Part shown: positions 33,131 to 44,919 of the stretch, piece after piece | How the letters are laid out: each line of letters opens with the position of its first letter | How positions within the stretch are numbered: the stretch's first letter is position 1 | Assembly: GCA_039545355.1 (NCBI GenBank) | Contig: BCJJ01000034.1 | Span: forward strand, 62,001 to 126,000 | From: Trichosporon coremiiforme | Lineage: Eukaryota > Basidiomycota > Tremellomycetes > Trichosporonales > Trichosporonaceae | Length of the DNA: 64,000 bases | Reading direction: 5' to 3' | Notes under the pieces: generated by a model | Databases searched by the model: none | Told to the model about the DNA's origin: nothing | What the model saw: only the letters and a program-made list of their open reading frames with translations | Program-made: the position numbers and the translations under genes

Positions 33131-34953
33131 TTAGTTGCCGACCGGGCAGCCCCAGTCGCCTCCGTCAGCGCCATCTCCACCGCGGCCGCCGTCACCGCCA
33201 TTACCACCGCCCTTGCCACCATCGCCGCCCTTGCCACCGTCACCGCCCTTAGCGGCCTCCTCCTCCTTGCGGTGCTTCTCGTTCAGGCCCCATGCAGGGT
33301 GGTCAGGAGTGAGCTTACCGACCTGGCTGGTGCGCTGGCCCCAGGCCCAGCCCCACCAGCCTTGACCGGGGCGGTGGCGGTTGCGACCACCCTCGGCAGT
33401 CTCGCCGCCGAGGCCGTTGTGCGCACCCTCCGTCGAGCTCTGGGTCGGGCTTGGGCCCTTCTGCTGGCTGCCGCTTCCCTCGCCGGTGCCGCCGCCGCTG
33501 TTGTTCTGGTTGCCCGACTGGTCGCCCTGGCCACCAGGGGCCGTGCCATTTTGAATCGAAGGAGGCTTGGCACTGCGGGTTAGCTGGGACAGCCGGTGTG
33601 AACTTACGGGAAGTAGATGATGTCGTGAACGGAGAAAGCCTCATCCTGGTCTCCGATGGTCTCGACAACAACGTTGTAGTTGAAGTTGGGGTTCAGGAGG
33701 GTGGTGTAGATGGGTACGTTGCCGATGTAGTTCAGGGCCGAGATGCCGGCGCTCTGCAGGTTGGGATGGAACTCCTGGACCGAGGGGCCGTAGAGGGGAG
33801 GCGGGGTGATCGTGACGCGGAAGTCGGCGAAGGGAACCGGAGGCTGACCCCCGCGGAGCTCGAGCAGAGCGGTGGCCTGGGGAACGGTGATGGTGAGCTT
33901 GGCGCCCTTCTCCTTGGTGTACAGAATGCCGTCCTCGCCCTCCCAGTTGCCCTCTTTCTGGACGTGCGAGTCCTTGCCAATGCGAGTCGCATTGGCGGAC
34001 GCAATCTGGTAGCGCTCGCCGGCAGTGTTGGGCTCGGCAGAGTTGAAGGTGAGGTTGCCGCTCGAGCCGAGGGTGAAGACGTAGTAGCCGTACTCGAGGC
34101 CGCTGACGGCCGCAGTAGTCTTCACGAAAGCGGGGTGGTCGGCAGGTTGCTTCTTGATGTCGACCACGGCGCTCTTGCCCCACGAGGTCGACTTGAGCTG
34201 ATCACCAGCAGTGCCGTTGACGTACAGCATCCACTCGTCGGGGTTGCCGCGGCCGGTGAAAGTGATGCCGGAGCCGGCAACAGTGATCGAGGCGTTGGCA
34301 GGGCCCTGCTCCGCGAACGCGTCCAGGTTGGAGGTCTGCCACTGGCCTGCGGGCTGGAAGTCGACCGTCGGGGAGAGGAATTCGAAGGTCTGCTTACCCG
34401 GGCCGTTGGGGTTGACACCTGGGAGCTCAACGGTACCGCCGTCGCCGCCGTTGTTGTTGTTGCTGGAGTCCGACCCGGAAGGGATGGGGACAGCAGAGCC
34501 GGGTACGCGAACAGTCGCCGTGGAGCCGGGAGCACCCTGGCCGCCAGTCTCCGTCAGAGTCGAGCCAGCCGCGTTGTTTCCCTTACCCTGGCCTGCACCC
34601 TCAGTTGCAGTCGAGCCCGGGGCGCCCTGGCCGCCGCTGGCGTTCGGGCCACCGTTCTCGGTCAGAGTCGAGCCAGCAGCGTTGTTGCCCTGTCCCTGGC
34701 CGGCAACACCGGTGGGAGAGGCGGCGGACGAAGCCTCGGTGTAAGCGTGGCCCACAGCATCGTCGCCTTGTCCCTGGCCCTTTCCAGTCTCAGTGTAGGC
34801 ATGGCCAACAGCGTCATCTCCGCCGTTCTGGCCGTTCTCGGAGTAGGCGTGGCCGACGGCGTCGTCGCCCTCGCCCTGCGACCAGTTGCGCTTGATAGGG
34901 GACGACCAGGCGCACGCGACGCTGGCCGTCAGAAGAAGAGAGGCGGTCCTCAT
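33131..34953 (-). CDS. Secreted repeat-bearing, Gly-rich relative of the membrane-protein family (paralogue D)
   Basis: Exons 33608-34953 and 33131-33572 give 595 residues. A signal peptide (MRTASLLLTASVACA) is followed by a KR pair at residues 21-22, a possible Kex2-type site. Three GDDAVGHAYTE-like repeats and two GNNAAGSTLTE repeats, with GAPGSTATE spacers, run to about residue 150. The middle has the two-lobe fold seen in paralogues A-C: FEFLSPTVDFQPAGQW, ITVAGSGITFTGRG, YYVFTLGSSGNLTF, then FADFRVTITPPPLYG and TTLLNPNFNYNVVVETIGDQ. There is no membrane helix; instead the C-terminus is Gly/Asp-rich (KGGDGGKGG) and ends DWGCPVGN. Probably a secreted or wall-associated protein. A TATA-like ATATAAA lies about 50 bp upstream. 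Confidence 0.85.
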
Positions 34954-35803
34954 GGTGTAGATCTAAGAGGTGGTATGGGAGTGCTCAGGTTGTCAGCTGC
35001 TGTTTATATGTATGTGAGCAGACCCTCCTGTCGTTTGAGATATTGCAGATGATGCGAGGTGTGCGGGTTTCGCGAGGTGCAGGGCCGATGCCGGCTGAGA
35101 TTCATCGGGTGGAGACAAGCTTGAGGTACCCTCGTCGTACGCCGCGACAGTGCGTCGTCATGAGCCTGGCCTGAACGTCATGCGTGAGCCTATACAGGTG
35201 CACCCGGTATGTTGGACGAGTGCCAAGACCCCGCCGCTCGATGCGCAGTTACCTCCGGAGCTCGTGCTTGGCTCCTGCCGAAGTTTTGGAACTTGTACGA
35301 CGCCAAGTTGCGGTCGATGGCGGCGGAGCAGCGAAGGCACGTCTCGGCGGCGGGGTCCCTTGGGAGGCACCGGTACCCAGTGCGCAGCTTGCTGGCCCGA
35401 GGGTCCCTTTGCCCTACACGACACGCGATGAACCATCTCCACTTTTGAGCCGAGATGCTCTCGCCGAGACCACGACGATCGCAATGGAAACGCAAGAGCC
35501 GAGACTGTATCTCATCGAATCCTTCCCCAGATTACTCAGATCGCCGCATCTGCACAACGCCGCAAGACTCGGAAGGCAAAATCGGTGCACTCGCAAGGGG
35601 ACGGAAGGCTGCATCTCGAGCTTAACGGCTCCCGCCGGGGTCGCAAGTGTGGGATGGCAGGGTGGACAGTGTCAATGATATCACGTGAGGGTGACATCTT
35701 CCGGCACCGCCGCACGCCGACAAGGACGGAGTGGAGCAGCTGCGTGCGGCGGTGCGGGGAACACGGCGCATGGGGTTCGAACGCATCGGCGTCATTCCTC
35801 ATA
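34954..35803. other. intergenic, left flank of transposon copy 1
   Basis: Promoter of paralogue D plus about 700 bp without a recognisable gene. The transposon has inserted at a TA dinucleotide at its right end. Confidence 0.5.
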
Positions 35804-35830
35804 AACTAGGGTCACAGGTTAAGTCGAACG
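35804..35830 (+). repeat. left terminal inverted repeat, transposon copy 1
   Basis: Starts AACTAGGGTCACAGGTTAAG; exact reverse complement of the right end. Confidence 0.95.
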
Positions 35831-36182
35831 GATGCGCACGGTCCCGTCATCGTCAACCTCGCCGTGGCTCATGTTCTGATCCATAACTCATGCAACGGTA
35901 CTCTTTATGCCTAGAAACTCCGCGTAGAGCCGAAAGGAATGCTTGGCAGCTCGGACAAATGGAGCTGCAGAGCGCACCGTGCATACTGGCCACCACACCA
36001 CCACAATAAAGCTGCATGTCACCACCCTCCTTATCGCCCTAGATCTCAGCCACCGAGGCCTGTGCTTGCCCCAAATCTTTCATGTATCAAGCTCCGAAGC
36101 TGGGCTTTTGGAAAATCCAAGAATTGAGTCGAAACCATGCATATCGGCAGCGGAGTCCGTCCGACTGTCCATCTTTGTGGCA

Positions 36183-36188
36183 TATAAG
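36183..36188 (+). promoter_or_regulatory. TATA-like box of the transposase, copy 1
   Basis: TATAAG in GCATATAAGCC, about 60 bp before the preferred start codon. The same sequence is in copy 2 (45299-45304). Confidence 0.55.
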
Positions 36189-36245
36189 CCTCCTTGAGTG
36201 CCACTTCTCTTCCACAACAGCTCTACCTCATCAGAACTTGCAGCT

Positions 36246-37386
36246 ATGCCTCGCCCTTGCCTCACACCTCGCCGCCGCGCCAAGATTGCGTCCTTGGCTC
36301 GCTACCGCAGCTATTCCTCTGTCGCCTGGGAGTACAACGTCGCCAAGAGCACTGTGGGTTACTGTGTGATGTTAGCTCGCCTCCAGGCTCTCATTCCACC
36401 TGCTCTGGCTGTTCTGAACCCTGTCCAGGGGATCCGCATCCCCCGCAGCCACACCAAGCTCACTCCCGACAACCTCAGAGCGATCTACGAGGTCTTTGAG
36501 GCTCAGCCCTTCGCCAGCAATCGTGAGGTGTTGGACACTCTTGCAGACAGAGACATTGTCCTCTCTCTCATGACTCTGCGCCGTGCACGTCGCCAGCTTG
36601 GTTATGGCCGCTTTGTGGCTCTTGTGCGGCCGTATCTAAGCCCCCTTCACAAGGAGAAGCGTCTCGCTTATGCTCTTGAGCAGCAGCGACTCTTCCAAGA
36701 GTGGAGGAAGGTGATCTTCTGTGACGAGGTCCCTCTCTACATTGACCAGCTCCACAGAGCATATGTGACGCGCCCCATCGGTTCTGACCGTGCCAATGAG
36801 CGGTGAGTGTCTTTCCTGACGTTCTACATGCTGTGGAAGAGTGCTGACACTCAGGTACATCCAGTACACCTCCAGATCGAGCTGTGGGTCGATTATGTGC
36901 TGGGGGGCTATCTGGTATGGCGGCAAGTCGAAGCTGGTGTGGTTTGACACCTCCCAGTCGACCTCCAAGCGCAAGGGAGTCAATGCGGCCATCTATCGCA
37001 CCCAGGTGACTGAGAAGGAGTTGTTTGATTGCTGGAAGCGTGTCAAGACTCAGTGGCGTGGTTATGGCTTGCCCTGGGTTGTAGAGGACAACGCTGTCGT
37101 CCACACAGCCAAGGCCACCCGTGGCAAGGCAGAGCAACTTGGCATGCGCTTCCTGCCTCACCCTCCCTGCTCTCCTTGCCTCAACCCCATTGAGAACCTT
37201 TGGAGCAACCTCAAGCGCCGCCTGGCCCGTCTCAACCCTCGTCCCACCACCCAGGAGGGGCTATTCGCTGCCGCTACGGAGCTCTGGAACACCTATGATC
37301 AGAATGAGATCGACCGACTTATCATGTCCATGCCTAACAGGATCAAGGACACCATCTCTGCTAATGGAGGACACATTAAGTATTGA
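36246..37386 (+). CDS. Tc1/mariner transposase, copy 1
   Basis: Exons 36246-36802 and 36855-37386 give 362 residues. The N-terminus (PRRRAKIASLARYRS...STVGYCVML) fits the helix-turn-helix DNA-binding part. The catalytic triad is Asp160 in VIFCDEVPLY, Asp264 in VVEDNAVVH and Glu299 in CLNPIENLWSNLKR, with 34 residues between the last two (DD34E). HPPCSP...NPIEN is the usual context. No stop or frameshift interrupts it, so the enzyme may be active; it would cut and paste the element at TA sites. An in-frame ATG at 36198 would add 16 residues. The intron has GTGAGT...CTGACACTCAG borders. Confidence 0.94.
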
Positions 37387-37533
37387 TCCCAGGTGCACCA
37401 TGCTTCGTATATAGGTTACCAAGACTCCCATGCACGTGGAACAACTGTTTATAGAGCAAGAAACATGCATATGCATGAGTTATTCGTGGTTGCAGCGAGG
37501 TCGACAGTTCACGGCCTCGTTTGTGGCACCACT

Positions 37534-37560
37534 CGTTCGACTTAACCTGTGACCCTAGTT
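37534..37560 (-). repeat. right terminal inverted repeat, transposon copy 1
   Basis: Ends CCTGTGACCCTAGTT, followed by the TA duplication. Confidence 0.95.
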
Positions 37561-38963
37561 TAGAACAGTGTTCTGAGCCGAAGTTGCGCGGCGCACCCGC
37601 AAATCATTCGACCAGCTGACGTCGGCACGTGGCCCCTGGCTGCCAAGGCGGAACGGAACACAGCTTCAAAGCGTAAGGCCCGAGCCGCTCCTTCAGCGTT
37701 TGGCCTTTGATTGTTCTCAGAGAGATCAGAGGGGTGTCTCTAGGAAGCAGAAATAATCTCGCTGGGACCAGCGCCCTGGAATCTGCAGTCTGTGTGCTGG
37801 GGTGTACATGAGCAACCAACCGAAGGATGGCTCGCTCAACCTTGACAGCCTCCGAGGCACCGGCGCGTCGGCAGGCAGCGTATGCCCCGTCGCAGGCCCC
37901 GTTAACCCAGTTAAGAAGCACGCAATATCGCCGAGAGGGCGATAACCATGACATGGCTGCAGACGTCCGAGACAGCCATGCGGTTCGGCCCCACCAAGCT
38001 GCGAGGCCAGAGGGCCGTCGCGCAGTGTGCCTCGCATGGAAGCGTCATTGCGTAATTGTTAATGAACCTCACAAGATCTGCCAGCTTCGCGGACAGCATA
38101 CCTGCAAGGCTTGCGCTAAATGCACACCGACGCACGCCTTCACCGCATCCGCATCGTGTTGCCTCGAGACACGAAGTGGACCTGGCGGAAGCTCCCCGGT
38201 GGGTCGCTGAGGTACGATGCCCGCCGGACGCCCGTTCCAACGTTCTGGACCACGTCGCATCGCGACATGATCTGCTCAAAGCTCTGGGTTCGGTTCTCTC
38301 AGAGTTTGCACCGCTACTAAGGGATACACTGGGTCTGTTTCGGCACATGTCGCCGTTTCGAGCAGTGCTTCGCAATCGGGCGGAAGGTCTTATGTCAGAT
38401 GACTCCATTCGTAACACCTTTCACACTCAAAAGGATGCGATACCCATGCGGAGCGTGGGGAGTGGGGCTGACGTCACTCGGTAATCGTGCTTCCGGTGTG
38501 GCGTTGATAACGATAAGATGGCAGCCGAGATCTGCCGGCCAGGCAGTCAGCGGTCAGCACCTTCTAGGCACTTAGCATGCGTCGGAAATGACCGTGCAGG
38601 GTCGTGACCTGAGAGGTGGGGAGTCGGGCTGTCAGGGCTAATCTCAGACTTCCTTTACAGCGAATATCCTATGCGGTTGGGGGAGCTGATGCCCGCCTCT
38701 CCATGAAACCCAGGCCGCCCGAATTACATCCAAGATCTGTCTGCACTCTCGTAGACGTCGTAAACGCTTGCTGGAGCGCACTTCAGTAGCAGACCTCTCA
38801 CTGACAGCAGACGGGCCGCCAGGGTTATCGCCGCCCCAACAACGCCCCTTCCGTCCCCGCATACCAATCCCTTCTCACAACCTCCAACCAACCGGCTCCT
38901 TTCAAGCCTCTCACAAAAACACCTCCTCACTTCTCTCAATGCACAGCGAGGAGACCAAAAGCA
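37561..38963. other. 1.4-kb gene-poor interval, right flank of transposon copy 1
   Basis: Two opposing frames (37911-38417 minus, 38056-38484 plus) overlap each other. The minus one is Arg/Ser-rich; the plus one includes LLKALGSVLSEFAPLLRDTL, which might be an old coding remnant. Neither is convincing. Confidence 0.4.
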
Positions 38964-39042
38964 TACATCCAGGGGGAATCGAACCCCCACCGCATCCAAT
39001 CGCTCGTGGCAAGGATGCATGATACCATTTCACCATAGATGT
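38964..39042 (-). tRNA. tRNA-Gly(GCC) with 8-nt intron
   Basis: Mature sequence as in the other Gly genes; intron CGAGCGAT. Trailer TGCTTTTGGTC. Confidence 0.94.
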
Positions 39043-39372
39043 TGGGCGTTTTCGCTCGGAAAGCGAGGCGCCGGCGGCTCTCCGAGCAGCGAACGTCGGG
39101 AGGGGATGCGGAGCATTCTGAAAGGCTACTCAGACGACAAGAGGTCGAGTGCGAGCTCCGGGAGCTGGTAGAAATGAGGATTGTGTTTGAGAGAAGCTGT
39201 CTGGCGGCGATGCGAGGTAGGAAGACTCACGGATCTGCTTACGGGTTCGATGCGCGATCTCGATCAGTCGCCGCTCCCTGGCGGAAATTGGGGGCGAGAA
39301 ACTCAATCTTAATTAATTCAGACAGACCTCATCAGATGGCGCTGACACGAAACTAACATTTCTCTAGATTCC
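39043..39372. other. intergenic, no gene seen
   Basis: Between tRNA-Gly and the 3' end of the serine hydrolase. No coding signal recognised. Confidence 0.45.
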
Positions 39373-40764
39373 CTACAGGTTGGACCGCAAGAAGACGGGC
39401 GTCAATTCACTAGGCTCATGCTCGAGCGAGTCGTAGAGAGTCCGCTCAAACTCGTTGTACACCTTCATGTAGTGATCCGGATTCGCCGAGGTCAGATTGG
39501 TCGCGAACACGGCCGCGATTCCAGTCGCCGGGTCGATCCAGTACTCGCTCTTGGCAGAGCCCTGTGTGTCAGTCTTTCTCGCCCCGTTTCAAGCCACCGT
39601 GACTCACGTCCCAGGTACCACTGCCCGCCTTACGGCCGTGACAAGAGTCCATAGTGCTGAGCATGAAGCCGACCGAATGCCCGAGTCCCTGCCCGTCGTT
39701 CTTCAGCAGCTCGGGGTCCGTGAACGAACTCCACGCCATGCTCTTCGCACAGTCGGCGTACGGCTTCCTTCCCTCCGAGCGGGGCGGGAGGGAGTTCGTA
39801 AACAGCTCGTCGAACATGGCTCTTGAGATGATGCCTTCCCCTGGCGCCGCGTCGCGGGCGGCAAGCACGCCCCGCAAGAAGCGCAGGTAGTCTCTTGCCG
39901 TCCCGTACAGCCCTCCGCCGGCGTTGTGCCGTTGTGGGTTGTTCATGTCGCGGTCGTTGCCGAAGTGCCCGCCGCCCAGCGGCCGCAGTCTGGGCTCCGG
40001 GATGGTGAGCTCCCCTCCTTTCTTGCGGTACGTCATCGTCATGACCTTTGTTTGCTCTTCCGGGGTTGGCTCGAAAGAGATGCTCGTGATGCCAAGGGGC
40101 GCAAAGATATTCGCCTCCATGAAGTCTCCCAACACCATGCCCGTTACTCGCTCAATCAGGATTCCCACCCAGTCGACGGAGGTGCCGTAGCGCCATCGTG
40201 TCTGCGGCTCGAAGCACAGTGGGCCGAGTGACTCCAGCGCTCCCTGGCCGGATCGACCGACGTTGTGAGCGTCCTGCCATCGCTTCATCAGGGGGTTGCG
40301 GTCGGGATATCCCAGCCCACTGGTGTGGGTGAGGAGCATGCGCAGCGTGAGCCGCTTCTTCCTCGGGACGTATGTTGGTCCCGTCTCATCGAAGGCGACC
40401 AGAATATCCTGCAATGACATCTCGGGAATGTGTTCGTCGAGGAGATCGGGGTCGTCGAGCGCCACAATGCCCCTGTCCACGAGCTGGAGCGCGGCCACCT
40501 GTTGTTAACTCTTTCAGTATTCACGCAGCTTACCGCAGTGACCAGCTTCGTCATGGAGAACAGCTGCAGCATCGTGCCATCGCCAACTTCGCCTGACGCC
40601 GGGTTGCCAAACTCCTGGAGCCCAGCCTGGTCCCAGAACAGCTCGCCGTCGACGTTCGTCGCGCCCATGAACGTGGCGGGGATGCGCTCAGCGTCGACCT
40701 CGCGCTTCAGCAGCGACGAGAGCGCCGAGCGCCCCGCCTGCGTCACTTGTGGTCTTGGAAGCAT
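39373..40764 (-). CDS. Beta-lactamase-fold serine hydrolase (class C / esterase type)
   Basis: Exons 40534-40764, 39608-40498 and 39373-39561 give 436 residues. The S-x-x-K motif is LFSMTKLVTA (Ser70, Lys73). The Tyr of the second motif is probably Tyr181 in RWRYGTSVDWVG. Family context such as LLTHTSGLGY, GGGLYGTARDYLRFL and the C-terminal EYWIDPATGIAAVFATN is all present. No signal peptide, so it is likely cytosolic. Fungal members act as esterases, transesterases in secondary metabolism or amide hydrolases; no biosynthetic cluster is seen here, so the substrate stays open. It lies 200 bp downstream of, and parallel to, the Ena-type ATPase gene. An in-frame ATG at 40788 is an alternative start. 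Confidence 0.88.
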
Positions 40765-40964
40765 GGTCAGAGATGAGTAAGTGAGCAACGGAGATTTCGG
40801 ACTTCGAAGGTTGTGTATTGGCCAGTCACCTGGGAGTCACCGGGGTCGGACTTGGCCGGGTGCGAGAGTCAATTACTGCGTGATGTACGATCGGTGCGAA
40901 GAAACCGGTGAGCGGACAATTGAACATGGCTGTGTTGTCTTCTGTTTTGGGAGGACTCTATGGT

Positions 40965-43900
40965 CTAGTAGTGCTTCTCGAGCGGCGTGCCAGGGAAACT
41001 ATTGTTGGTGGCGGTCTTGTCCATATCAACGGTGCCTGTGGTGCAATCGCGCATCGCCGCCCTGATCGCCCCGTCCTCAACCTCTCCCGTTGGGTGGCGG
41101 GTCATAAACCTGCGTTTGGCCCACTTGTAGGCCTCGGATGCAGCCCCATACACGAAGATCTGGCCAAAGACAATACCCCATTCCCAGCTGATGGGCGCGA
41201 TGAGGAAGACCTTGTTGTTGATGACGGGGATGTAGATGACCGGGAACGTCGAGAGGACGAGTACGACGACGCACCACAGGAGAGTTGGGTTGTTCCTGAG
41301 ATCGGTGCGGAGGATACTCCGAGTCGCGTGCTTGCATTGAAACGCATGCAGAAGCATGACCATCTGCAGTGTTGCCATGCATGTCGCTCGCGCACGGAAG
41401 ACGTCCCCGCACCCAGCCTCTTGCTCGTTACAGTGCGCCCCGAGGTTACCCGGGAAATACCCATAGATGACAATGACGAAGTTGACCAGCGCCTGTGCGC
41501 CCATCAGCCAACCATAGAACATGAGGTCGACGAGGAACTCGCGCGTGAAGATCGTCCGATACTCTGAGGGCGGGAGGCGCATGCTGTCCTTGCTGCTGGG
41601 ATCCAAGCCCAGCGCCATCGCCGGGGGCCCCGCAGTCAGCGTATTGATCCACAGCGCAGCCACTGGCGAGAGAGGGAAGACGCTCTCGTTGTTGTGGTCC
41701 CGGAACGCCAAGCCTATAATCAGGACAACGAGCTCGCCTACGTTCCCGCTGAGCAAGTAGAGGAGGAACTTGGAGAGGTTCTTGAAGACGTTGCGTCCTT
41801 TGCTAATTGCGCGCACGATGGAGGCAAAGTTGTCGTCGGTTAGGACAATGCGGCTCGCCTGCTTCGCGACGTCGGAACCGGTGCCCATTGCAACGCCGAC
41901 GTCGGCGCGCTTCAGTGCCGGACTGTCGTTGACGCCGTCGCCGGTCATCGCCGTAGTCTCGTGCCGCCGGTGCAGAGCGTCTACCATACGGACTTTGGTC
42001 TCTGGGGCGCAGCGGGCAACGACGGTAGGCAGATCGGGCAGTGCATCGATCTCCGTCGTCGTGAGAGCATCGAACTGCTGCCCGGTCATAACTGCGCCGG
42101 GCGGGTAGTCTCTGGAGAGAATGCCGATCTGCAGCGCAATTGCAGTAGCGGTACTAGGATGATCGCCGGTGAGCATGCGCACCTTGATCTTGGCAACGGC
42201 ACAGTCGGCGACAGCGTCGGCGCTCTCGGCACGGGGTGGGTCGTAGATCCCCGCAAGGCCGAGGAAGCTCCACGGTACGGACTCAAAGTCCTCTCGCATC
42301 TGCTGCGTTACGTCTACTCCTGGATCCGCGATCCGATCGGCGAATGCAAGTACACGGAGGCCCTGGCTTGCGAGGTTTTCGACCTCACCCATGATCGTGT
42401 CACGGTCGGCAGGCGTGAGGTCTTGCCCACCCCAAGTTGCGCAGCAGTCGAGGACTCGCTCAGCTGCACCTTTCAAGAGACACAGAATGCTGTCACCGTG
42501 CGCGTATGCAATAGACATGCGCTTGACGCTCGAGTCGAAGGGGTATTCCACGATCTGAACGTAATCTGGGGTGAGAGACGGCTTCCCGAGTCCCAGCTTA
42601 TATGCCGCGACCTGAAGGGCTGTCTCGGTTGGATCTCCATTCGCAGTCCAACCGCTCTCACCTTCCTCAATCGTCGCCTGGTTGCAAAGCGCAGTGCACA
42701 GAGCTAGGGCTTTGAGATCGGGCGACATCCCATCCCCCCGCGACACCACGACCTTGTCCTCGGTGACCCTACCTCCCGGCTCGAAGGGATTCTGTCCCGT
42801 CTCGAAGTCGAATGTCCGGCCGCGCGTCCACATCTTGCGCACAACCATGCGTCCGATGGTCAGGGTACCTGTCTTGTCGGAACAGACGTTGTCGATTCCG
42901 GCCAACGCCTCGATGGCGTCCATACGGCGCACGAGGACGTGCGTGCGGGAAAGTGCGGCTGAGGCTTGCGCCAGCGTCAGGGACACAACCGCCACCATGG
43001 ACACGGGGAGCATGGACACGGCCGCTGCGACAGTGTACGTCGCCATGGACTTGGGAATGTGCTTGAACCCGGTCGTGGAGAGAACGACTATGGCGGTCAC
43101 AATAGCAGCTGCGAGGAGACAGAAAGCAAGCGAGTTCAGCTTATACTGCAGCGGAGACGTTTCCGCCAGGCCAAGCTTGACCTTGACCCAGTGCCATCTC
43201 GCAGCCCAGCCGGTTTCGGTTCGCTCGGCCTTGCTCTGCAATGCTGTTGCGATCTTGCCTATCTCGGTCGCCATGCCTGTCCCCGTCACGACGACCGTGG
43301 CGCGACCCTTGGTCGCAGTCGAGCCAGAGAAGACCATATCAATCCGGTCACCGACGGGACAGTCTACCTCTGCGACCGGTTCGACTTGCTTGGCCACGGG
43401 CAGAGACTCGCCAGTCAGGAACGCCTCGTCCGCCTCGAAATTCGAATTCTCGACGATACGCCCGTCGGCCGGTACGATGTCGCCGTTCTTCAGGAGCACA
43501 ATGTCGCCGGGGACGACCTCGTCGACCTTGATCGTCACTGTGGCGTTTGCACGACGCACAACGGCCTCTGGTGCACCGACAGTCGCCAAGTTGGCCACGA
43601 TTCGCTCTGCCTCCCACTCTGTCCACGTTCCGACGGAGAGGTTCAGGATGATCAGGGCTGCGATCACGCCGCCGCTGATCCAGTCCATGACGCCGAAGGA
43701 GACCGCCATGGCGCCGACTGACTGTCAGTGAAGGTCAAGCAGCACATGGCGTTCAGGAGCAAACTCACTCAGAATAACAGTCATGGCATTGGCCACCTGG
43801 CGGAAAAAGATCTTGCCGAGACTCGCCTTGGGCGGGGGCTTGATGCGGTTGGGTCCATACTCGGCGAGGCGTTTCTGGACCTCAGTCTCGGAGAGGCCAG

Positions 43901-44000
43901 TATCGGGATCGACGTTGAGGGTCTCAAGGACCTTTTCGGCCGGCGCAGTATGCGCCGGAAACTCGAGGGCGTAGACAGCGGCAGGTTGTTGTTTAGTCAT
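40965..44000 (-). CDS. P-type ATPase, Ena (type IID) sodium/potassium/lithium exporter
   Basis: Exons 43769-44000 and 40965-43717 give 994 residues, close to the usual Ena length. The cation-ATPase N-domain (VLETLNVDPDTGLSETEVQK) is followed by the helix pair at VILIGAMAVSFGVMDW, then FLTGES (about 179-182), VSMLPVSMVAVVSLTLAQAS in helix 4, the phosphorylation site CSDKTGTLT with Asp358, FKGA-type nucleotide binding (LCLLKGAAERVL), and GDGVNDSPALKRADVGVAMG in the hinge. The helix-4 and DKTGTLTIGRMVVRKMW contexts are typical of the fungal Ena class, which exports Na+ or Li+ at high pH. A full-length Tc1/mariner element lies 920 bp upstream of the start and may affect its promoter. Confidence 0.92.
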
Positions 44001-44919
44001 TGGGGCTACAATCCGTGGAGATGACGGTCGAAAAGTGAGTCATAAGTCTGTGGTGGTCGATAGTGGGCTGTTGCAAGGGCTTTGGAAGCGTTAACATCCA
44101 ACTAACCATTGTGAGCACGCTTAAGTAGTACTCTGGACCTCACAACGGAGAGCCGTGGGTAAGTTGTTCTCAATGCAACCCCATGCTGGGAGCATGTACA
44201 CGGCAGGTGACCCAGCAAGACGCCTCTAGCCACCTGCTACAGGGTAAACTAGATCTGTTGAAGTTTATCCACAGTGAGGAAATGATCTTCCGGATCTTCC
44301 CGATAACATGAGTTGACCCAGATCGCCCTGAAAGTCGGGGTTTACCCAGGGTGAGCAACGCCGTGGAACACCGACATACCGACCCTCCGGGAGTGTTCCA
44401 TTGGCCGATAATGTCATGGGGAGCTCTGTGCCAAGGTCTTCGAATGATGCGGAGTCGGGTTGGAACGGCTTGGACCGGGAGAGCGTGACTTTTGACTGCT
44501 GCCGCCCGGCGGAGTCGACGGAGGGAAGCATCTCTTACGTAAGGCAACCGGACCTCCATGCCGGCTTCACTGGAGGTTGTAGGTGATTTCGAAGCGTCTG
44601 CCACGAGTAGCTCGCACAAGCCGACACAGTTGCGCTGTCGGCCGAAGTCACCCAGCGCAAGAAAGAGGCGGCGCTGCGTATTTCTATGTCCCAAGATGAC
44701 CGAGGTTAATCACCGGAGGGGGTGGACGTGCCGCCCGATCTCTGATCCGTTCGTCCTTCGACCTCGTCTCAGCGATGAAGTGATGCAGATCGACGAGCAG
44801 TGGACACCGCTGATGCGTTGAGAGCTCTCAAGTGAGGTTAAAATGTCGCATCGCAAAACGGTTTCTGTGAGGAATCACCTCACGTTGCGACGTCGCCGCC
44901 ATCCCGGTGTTTCACGGTA
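44001..44919. other. ENA-type gene 5' region interrupted by transposon copy 2
   Basis: No gene seen in 919 bp. Expected to contain the ATPase promoter; the transposon boundary at 44920 may have displaced distal elements. Confidence 0.5.

Larger units (their letters stand above)
35804..37560 (+). mobile_element. Tc1/mariner-family DNA transposon, copy 1 (1,757 bp, complete)
   Basis: Flanked by a TA target duplication (35802-35803 and 37561-37562). Its ends are perfect 27-bp inverted repeats beginning AACTAGGGTCACAGG (left 35804-35830, right 37534-37560). It carries one spliced transposase gene with a DD34E catalytic set. A second copy at 44920-46676 has the same length, and every stretch I compared is identical. 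Confidence 0.96.

Noticed and set aside
37911..38484. Overlapping opposite frames (168 and 142 residues) right of transposon copy 1
   Set aside because: They exclude each other and neither resembles a known protein. A Cys-rich stretch in a third frame (CKACAKC) does not fit the Zn2Cys6 spacing.
42682..43731. 349-residue + frame opposite the Ena-type ATPase
   Set aside because: Shadow of the ATPase; no start context, no recognisable motif.
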